Shown in pieces: positions 5,291-9,155 of a stretch of 9,155 nt of DNA. The stretch's first letter is position 1; every line of letters starts with the position of its first letter. Location: the NCBI GenBank assembly GCA_947644475.1, contig CANRZQ010000098.1, forward strand, positions 1 through 9,155. The letters run 5' to 3'. Origin of the DNA: an uncultured Muribaculaceae bacterium. GTDB taxonomy: Bacteria > Bacteroidota > Bacteroidia > Bacteroidales > Muribaculaceae. The notes under the pieces were generated by a model. It was not told the DNA's origin. It ran no database searches and was given only the letters and a program-made list of their open reading frames with translations. The position numbers were made by a program, and so were the translations under genes.

Positions 5291-7414
5291 TTATTTTAAT
5301 CCATTTATGATGCCGGAATCCATATCAAAATGTGATGTATTTGCAGGGACATCTTCATGTCTGTCACACTGTTTTCCATAATTCAAATTGAATGAAAATT
5401 TTACAGCAAAATATGTATTTTTCCCACAATGGGCATTTGATGTAAATGGAGTCAGTGGAGAGAAGTTCTCTGTTTTCATCCAATAGTTTTTCATAAGATT
5501 GAACACTCCGGCCTGCAACGTCCAGTTTGCCCCCCTGTATCCTACAAGAATCATATTCATAGGTTTCTCGGTAATCATTTCATCACCATACATATAATTG
5601 TCTTGACCGGACATTGTACAGGCAGTGAAAATGAAATGTTTATAGGTCGCATCTGCTCCGAAATGCAATCTAAAAATATTCTTAGCAAGGTTATAACTTT
5701 TACCTCTGCTGAAATATCGTGAAAAGTCAGGCGCAACCCACAATGTGAGGTGATCTTGCCATGGAGTAACCGCAATCATAGTTTCCGATTGTAGTTTGCG
5801 GAAATACTTTTGGTTTTCAAATGTCTGCACAAAGATACCATTCTCATATAATACGCTATTCATTACCGGTTTCGATTCTGCAAGATAGTTGCAAGAGAGA
5901 TTTATGTTCACATATTTATTAGTGTAGGAGAATGAAAATTGTTGATTGATTGCAGAGAAAGATTTTACGTTGGGATTACCGCGCCGTAACAGTCCCGGCT
6001 GGATTTCCAGGGCTATATCGCTCGTTGACGATAAAGGCGGCATTTTGCGGTCAATCTTCAGATTATACCTGAAAAACAAATCAGAATTGGGTTTATACGA
6101 TACACTGATATTGGGAAGAATCGTATATTTAACCAACTTATTTTCCAATTGAGAGGATGATAAACGACTGCCGGTTACTCCTCCAACAAATCCCCAGTTT
6201 GCAACACGAATATTGTATTCCGTAAATATTGAAGTCTCAGATTGATTGATGTTTGTTGTGACGACAGGAGATTGAGAGCCGAATATGTAATGGTTAGATG
6301 TATGGGATTGAGAATGTCTTAATCCTGATGTCAGCATACCTCTTCCCAACGTAATCTCATGTATTCCATTAGCAAATAATCCATACTTGTCACCATCAGT
6401 ATTTGAATAAATGTCACATAACTTTGTCCCAGCCATTTCTTCTGAATAAGTGTGATTACTTTTTGATTTCAACAATGATCCTTCAAGATTAAAACTGAGA
6501 GTCCCGGCTTTCTCAAAAATATGACGGAAATGTAGTGCAAGTGATGGCAGCAGAGTCTTCTCGGATGTATGTTCCCATATTTCTCTAATTTCATCATTAT
6601 TGGATGTGGCAAGCAGTGAGTGCCTATCACCCTCTTCTTTATTCGGCACATCATCAACCTTAAATGAGAACCAGACATTAAACAGATTTGTGCAATTATA
6701 TGAATATTGATAGTTAATATTACTGTTAAATATTGAATTGCCAACCTTAACTGGCAGTCCTTTCTCAGTTCGTAAAACCTCATGGTCAGGATAATGCCAA
6801 ATTTCGTCGTAATCTCTCACCCAGTTATTACGTTTCATTTGCATGTATCCGGCATTGACGGACCAACTTGACTTTCCATTATAGAACTGAGTTGCGAACT
6901 CATCAATTGTTGCAAACTTTCCATCTCCGATGCAATTCATGCTTTCAAGCGACAGCCGGCCTCCATTATCTTTCTTTCTCGTGATATAATCGAGCACAGC
7001 ATCAGCATTTCCATATTTGACGCCCGGGTTATCATGATATTCTATTTTGATAATATTTTCAGGAGCAAGGGCTGAGATTTGACTTTCAGTAGCAGGAATT
7101 CCATCAATATACAAATTCAGTATGCCGCCGGAAGTTATATTTATGCTCCCCGTCAACTGGTTGACGGATATGCCCGGTAAAACAAGTTTCTGCAAAAGAT
7201 CCAGACCGGAAGTTGAAGCATTAACCTTGCTTTTAGGAGGAAATATTACTTTGCGGTCAGTTTTTGTAATTGTACTTTTTGCAGTTACTGTGACTTCATT
7301 AAGAATGATGTCAATAGAGTCAGTTTCATTCTCTTCATCCGGAATGGTTATTTGTGCGCACACGAAAGGTGCTGTGGTGCATATCAATGCCCACACAAAA
7401 ATGGTTCTAAGCAT
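5291..7414 (-). CDS. TonB-receptor-like outer-membrane beta-barrel protein
   Basis: This predicted outer-membrane protein of 707 residues has a signal peptide (about 1-20, ending FVCA before Q21). A TonB-dependent-receptor plug follows at about 36-150: LNEVTVTA (38-45), LDLLQKLVLPGISVN (71-85), LNLYIDGIPA (99-108), and the ENIIKIEYHDNPGVKYG stretch (119-135) leading to VLDYITRK (140-147). The remainder is a long barrel of alternating aromatic strands, ending near FAVKFSFNLNYGK. A short polar tail with DMDSGI follows, a pattern I associate with barrel proteins of this Bacteroidetes subtype. It lacks the N-terminal carboxypeptidase-like domain of SusC proteins and any STN signalling domain, and no SusD partner gene is adjacent, so glycan import of the Sus kind is unlikely. 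The substrate is unknown. It starts 13 bases after the sigma factor stop, so it is probably its cotranscribed partner or target. Base composition is strongly AT-rich compared with the neighbouring tadA-lpxB unit. Confidence 0.85.
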   Translation of the reverse strand: MLRTIFVWALICTTAPFVCAQITIPDEENETDSIDIILNEVTVTAKSTITKTDRKVIFPPKSKVNASTSGLDLLQKLVLPGISVNQLTGSINITSGGILNLYIDGIPATESQISALAPENIIKIEYHDNPGVKYGNADAVLDYITRKKDNGGRLSLESMNCIGDGKFATIDEFATQFYNGKSSWSVNAGYMQMKRNNWVRDYDEIWHYPDHEVLRTEKGLPVKVGNSIFNSNINYQYSYNCTNLFNVWFSFKVDDVPNKEEGDRHSLLATSNNDEIREIWEHTSEKTLLPSLALHFRHIFEKAGTLSFNLEGSLLKSKSNHTYSEEMAGTKLCDIYSNTDGDKYGLFANGIHEITLGRGMLTSGLRHSQSHTSNHYIFGSQSPVVTTNINQSETSIFTEYNIRVANWGFVGGVTGSRLSSSQLENKLVKYTILPNISVSYKPNSDLFFRYNLKIDRKMPPLSSTSDIALEIQPGLLRRGNPNVKSFSAINQQFSFSYTNKYVNINLSCNYLAESKPVMNSVLYENGIFVQTFENQKYFRKLQSETMIAVTPWQDHLTLWVAPDFSRYFSRGKSYNLAKNIFRLHFGADATYKHFIFTACTMSGQDNYMYGDEMITEKPMNMILVGYRGANWTLQAGVFNLMKNYWMKTENFSPLTPFTSNAHCGKNTYFAVKFSFNLNYGKQCDRHEDVPANTSHFDMDSGIINGLK

Positions 7415-7427
7415 GTATTGTGAATTT

Positions 7428-7982
7428 TTATTCTTTTGTTATCAGCGCATAATACAGTTCTTGGAACCTCTTGCGCAGATGTTTAACTGCATAATGTTTT
7501 CGAGAAAGCAAGGTTGCAACAGGAACGCCGGTTATTGAGGAAATATCTTTTACAGGCACACCGTCAAACATAGTGAGACAAAAAATCTCACTTTGTTCCG
7601 AAGGGAGTTCAGCAAGGGCATTATCCAATTCTTCCCATATCAATTTACGGAAATATGCCGCTTCGGGACCTTCATCAATTGGGCAAGCCAAAGTTTGTGC
7701 AATATCATCACATATATCATCTTCGGCATCTGATAAGGATGAGAACGATAATTCACGCTTTTTGCGCCAGAAGTTCCTTACCAAGTTGTGAGCAACGCGG
7801 AATAGCCACGATGAGACATTATCAATCTTATATTCTTTGTCGTCATTAACGCGGGCAAGCCGATAGAAAACATCTTGAAGAATATCCTTGGCATCTTCGT
7901 GAGATTTCACCTGAGAGCGGATGAAATTCAGAAGTGGCGGTGAATACCTTACGACAATATTCTCAATATTACTCTGCGGCAT
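7428..7982 (-). CDS. ECF-type RNA polymerase sigma factor
   Basis: This is an extracytoplasmic-function sigma factor of 184 residues from the ATG at 7982. Region 2 spans about 9-77, with the core-binding and -10 recognition helices (SHEDAKDILQDVFYRLAR, 27-44; VSSWLFRVAHNLVRNFWR, 56-73). Region 4 spans about 115-173, with the LPSEQSEIFCL helix (126-136) and a helix-turn-helix (VKDISSITGVPVATLLSRKHYAVKHLRK). Regions 1 and 3 are absent, as expected. The frame could start at 8054, but that adds 24 residues lying inside the upstream gene and unlike any region 2 start; 7982 leaves a 14-base overlap that fits translational coupling. It probably directs transcription of its own module, including the barrel-protein gene. 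No FecR-like or zinc-type anti-sigma factor gene is next to it; the membrane protein upstream is the only candidate partner. Confidence 0.9.
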   Translation of the reverse strand: MPQSNIENIVVRYSPPLLNFIRSQVKSHEDAKDILQDVFYRLARVNDDKEYKIDNVSSWLFRVAHNLVRNFWRKKRELSFSSLSDAEDDICDDIAQTLACPIDEGPEAAYFRKLIWEELDNALAELPSEQSEIFCLTMFDGVPVKDISSITGVPVATLLSRKHYAVKHLRKRFQELYYALITKE

Positions 7983-8331
7983 TTCCGTCTTTTTGATGTT
8001 TGTGCCGGAATCCCAATGTTGCACGTCGTTCAATAAACGCTTTGCGTTCCTCATCGGTCATATTGTGCCAATGGTGTTTCAGTTTGCCTCTTGGGTGCCC
8101 CATTATATGATGGATGCTTCCGACTGCAAAGAAACAGCCCAAAATAAAGCCACCGGACAAAATCTGTCCGAGTATGAAAATTCCAACACCCTGCCACAGA
8201 TTGATTATAGAGAATCCGCAAGCTGATGTAAGAATATGGTTCCATAGTGCGGTAGTTGCAAAGCCTGCAAGCAAAGGAATTGCCACGAAGAACACAAGTA
8301 TGGCTACGAGTATTTTTACTGTTTTTTTCAT
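7969..8331 (-). CDS. small two-helix membrane protein with histidine-rich tail, ECF-sigma associated
   Basis: The protein has 120 residues and no assigned function. A basic MKK start precedes a first hydrophobic helix (about 6-27). A short loop then carries the ALWNHILTSACGF and LWQGVG segments (28-50), followed by a second helix (about 49-71). The charged C-terminal tail contains eight histidines between 74 and 112 (74, 75, 79, 86, 87, 89, 110, 112) and the segment WHNMTDEERKAFIERR (88-103). By the positive-inside rule both ends are cytoplasmic, so the tail faces the compartment of the sigma factor. The pattern LWN...G...I..WQ..G...L..IL.GGF followed by W..MT.EER..F matches a short membrane protein I recall next to ECF sigma genes in Bacteroidetes; this is recognition from memory. 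It heads the three-gene module and overlaps the sigma start by 14 bases. An anti-sigma, sigma-tethering or metal-sensing role is inference. Confidence 0.75.
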   Translation of the reverse strand: MKKTVKILVAILVFFVAIPLLAGFATTALWNHILTSACGFSIINLWQGVGIFILGQILSGGFILGCFFAVGSIHHIMGHPRGKLKHHWHNMTDEERKAFIERRATLGFRHKHQKDGNAAE

Positions 8332-8410
8332 TTTGTTCAGTTTTAATGATTACTATTGTGAGCTGCTCTATTATGATAGACACGCAAGTCGAATAAATAT
8401 TTTAGTAATC

Positions 8411-8427
8411 TTCAAATTATATTTGAA
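8411..8427. promoter_or_regulatory. 7-3-7 palindrome, possible operator upstream of the sigma module
   Basis: TTCAAAT, TAT, ATTTGAA: perfect symmetry that continues outward as AATC...GATT if one unpaired A at 8428 is allowed. It lies about 80 bases before the first gene of the module and downstream of the candidate minus-strand -7 box at 8498-8505. It could be a repressor or activator site, or a hairpin in the 5' leader. The arms are AT-rich and no T-tract follows on either strand, so an intrinsic terminator is less likely. Confidence 0.4.
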
Positions 8428-8497
8428 AGATTTTTGAAGGTTCATACATAATCACCTCTATTGACAGACAACAGACTGTGGCAGGCCTTGACATCTG

Positions 8498-8505
8498 CAA
8501 AGATA
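8498..8505 (-). promoter_or_regulatory. candidate -7 box for the sigma module
   Basis: On the minus strand it reads TATCTTTG, an exact TAnnTTTG match, but there is no TTTG at the usual upstream distance. Transcription from here would give a leader of about 160 bases before the ATG at 8331, including the 8411-8427 palindrome. If the module is driven by its own ECF sigma factor, the working promoter would look different and I cannot recognise it. Confidence 0.35.
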
Positions 8506-8600
8506 GCATTTTCTTTGCGTGATGAGCCATTTCTAAATGTGCAATGCGCACAAAAGCGAAAGGCCAAAACGCAAGCAAGTTATTTTGCCTGGTAATATAT

Positions 8601-8631
8601 TTTGCCATATGAGATATGTTTGCTATCTTTG
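8601..8631 (+). promoter_or_regulatory. full Bacteroidetes promoter for the leucine-rich repeat gene
   Basis: TTTG at 8601-8604 and TATCTTTG at 8624-8631 are separated by exactly 19 bases, the consensus arrangement for the Bacteroidetes primary sigma factor. The transcript would start near 8636, giving a leader of roughly 48 bases to the ATG at 8684. The spacer contains a small inverted repeat, CATAT-GAG-ATATG (8606-8618), which may or may not be meaningful. Confidence 0.7.
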
Positions 8632-8683
8632 CTCCGAGACCAAAATCATCATTTTTACCACCGGTATTTTTTTAAATCGATAT

Positions 8684-9155
8684 ATGAATATTTTTACACC
8701 TGCAAAATGGACTGCCGCCGCCGTGATGCTCTCCGCATCGTTGGCCGCCGTCGCACAGTATCCCGCCTCTTCCTACACGCTGTCGGACGACGGCACCACT
8801 CTTGTAAAATGGACCGGCGCCGAGACAGCCATCGACATGAATTCTGACCCGGCGCTCGCCGCCGTGACAGCCATAGACAACAACGCGTTCAATGGCAACA
8901 AAACCGTAACATCGATTGTAGTGGGCGACAAAGTGACATCGATTGGCAAATTTGCCTTCATGGACTGCTACGCACTTACTTCCGCCACACTCCCTAACAC
9001 GCTGTCGCTTCTCGACAATGCCGCCTTCTCCGGCTGCGACGCTTTAACGTCTATCAATATCCCCGCATCGGTGACAGTTCTTAATAATTCAGTTTTCTAC
9101 CGCTGTTCCTCACTTGCAGACGTAAAATTGCCGTCGACCCTTACACAGATTGGCT
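8684..9155 (+). CDS. secreted BspA-like leucine-rich repeat protein (partial, right end cut)
   Basis: The frame opens at the ATG at 8684 and stays open to the window edge (157 full codons), so the C-terminus is missing. A signal peptide covers about 1-24 (basic K8, hydrophobic run, ending AAVA before Q25). After a linker come leucine-rich repeats of the BspA/Treponema pallidum (LRR_5) type with an exact 23-residue period: repeats at 61-83, 84-106, 107-129, 130-152, and a fifth beginning at 153. The shared pattern is V.SI...AF.GC..LTS..LP. Such proteins are exported and often cell-surface attached, with roles in binding host or bacterial ligands; this one's ligand is unknown. Anchoring or a type IX sorting domain would sit in the missing part. 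Base composition is GC-rich, unlike the module on its left. It has its own promoter at 8601-8631. Confidence 0.88.
   Translation, partial: MNIFTPAKWTAAAVMLSASLAAVAQYPASSYTLSDDGTTLVKWTGAETAIDMNSDPALAAVTAIDNNAFNGNKTVTSIVVGDKVTSIGKFAFMDCYALTSATLPNTLSLLDNAAFSGCDALTSINIPASVTVLNNSVFYRCSSLADVKLPSTLTQIG

Larger units (their letters stand above)
8332..8683. other. 352-base divergent intergenic region
   Basis: This gene-poor, AT-rich stretch separates the minus-strand sigma module from the plus-strand leucine-rich repeat gene. It holds promoter boxes on both strands (8498-8505 minus; 8601-8631 plus) and a 7-3-7 palindrome at 8411-8427. A smaller inverted repeat, TGTGC/GCACA, lies at 8538-8542/8548-8552. 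A 63-codon minus-strand frame (8417-8608) crosses the candidate minus promoter and has no recognisable domain, so I do not call it as a gene. No RNA gene was recognised. Confidence 0.6.

Noticed and set aside
8417..8608. 63-codon minus-strand frame in the divergent intergenic region
   Set aside because: Crosses a candidate promoter, no domain or signal; only its last codons are mentioned as a speculative leader peptide.
8602..8847. 81-codon plus-strand frame
   Set aside because: Out of frame with the clearly secreted leucine-rich repeat protein and begins within its promoter.
1..9155. CRISPR array, tRNA, rRNA or transposase gene
   Set aside because: No regularly spaced direct repeats, cloverleaf or transposase motif was seen on either strand.

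Overview
The window looks like a chromosomal segment of a gut Bacteroidales bacterium, probably near Muribaculaceae. Three things point there: promoters of the Bacteroidetes type (TAnnTTTG at -7, in one case with TTTG at -33 and a 19-base spacer), the gene order mtaB / LpxL-type acyltransferase / family 2 glycosyltransferase, and an outer-membrane barrel protein and BspA-like leucine-rich repeat protein of Bacteroidetes style. The genus is an inference from sequence style; no search was run.

Layout. Positions 1-332 carry no convincing gene but hold a dense set of inverted repeats that look like a dispersed palindromic element. From 5178 down to 333, on the minus strand, lies a compact GC-rich housekeeping block in two transcription units: tadA-lpxB (4-base ATGA overlap), then mtaB - LpxL-like acyltransferase - glycosyltransferase (overlaps of 4 and 14 bases). 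A short perfect palindrome separates the units directly at the lpxB stop codon. The block combines tRNA anticodon-loop modification (A34 to inosine by TadA, ms2t6A37 by MtaB) with lipid A and surface-glycan assembly (LpxB, the acyltransferase, the glycosyltransferase).

From 8331 down to 5291, still on the minus strand, lies a clearly AT-richer three-gene module: a small two-helix membrane protein with a histidine-rich tail, an ECF sigma factor whose start overlaps it by 14 bases, and a 707-residue TonB-receptor-like outer-membrane protein. There is no FecR-type anti-sigma factor and no signalling domain on the receptor, so the small membrane protein is the natural candidate for the sigma factor's partner. 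This is the least conventional part of the window.

A 352-base intergenic region (8332-8683) with divergent promoters and a 7-3-7 perfect palindrome separates the module from a GC-rich, secreted BspA-like leucine-rich repeat protein on the plus strand, which runs off the right edge. No tRNA, rRNA, CRISPR array or recognisable transposase gene was seen.
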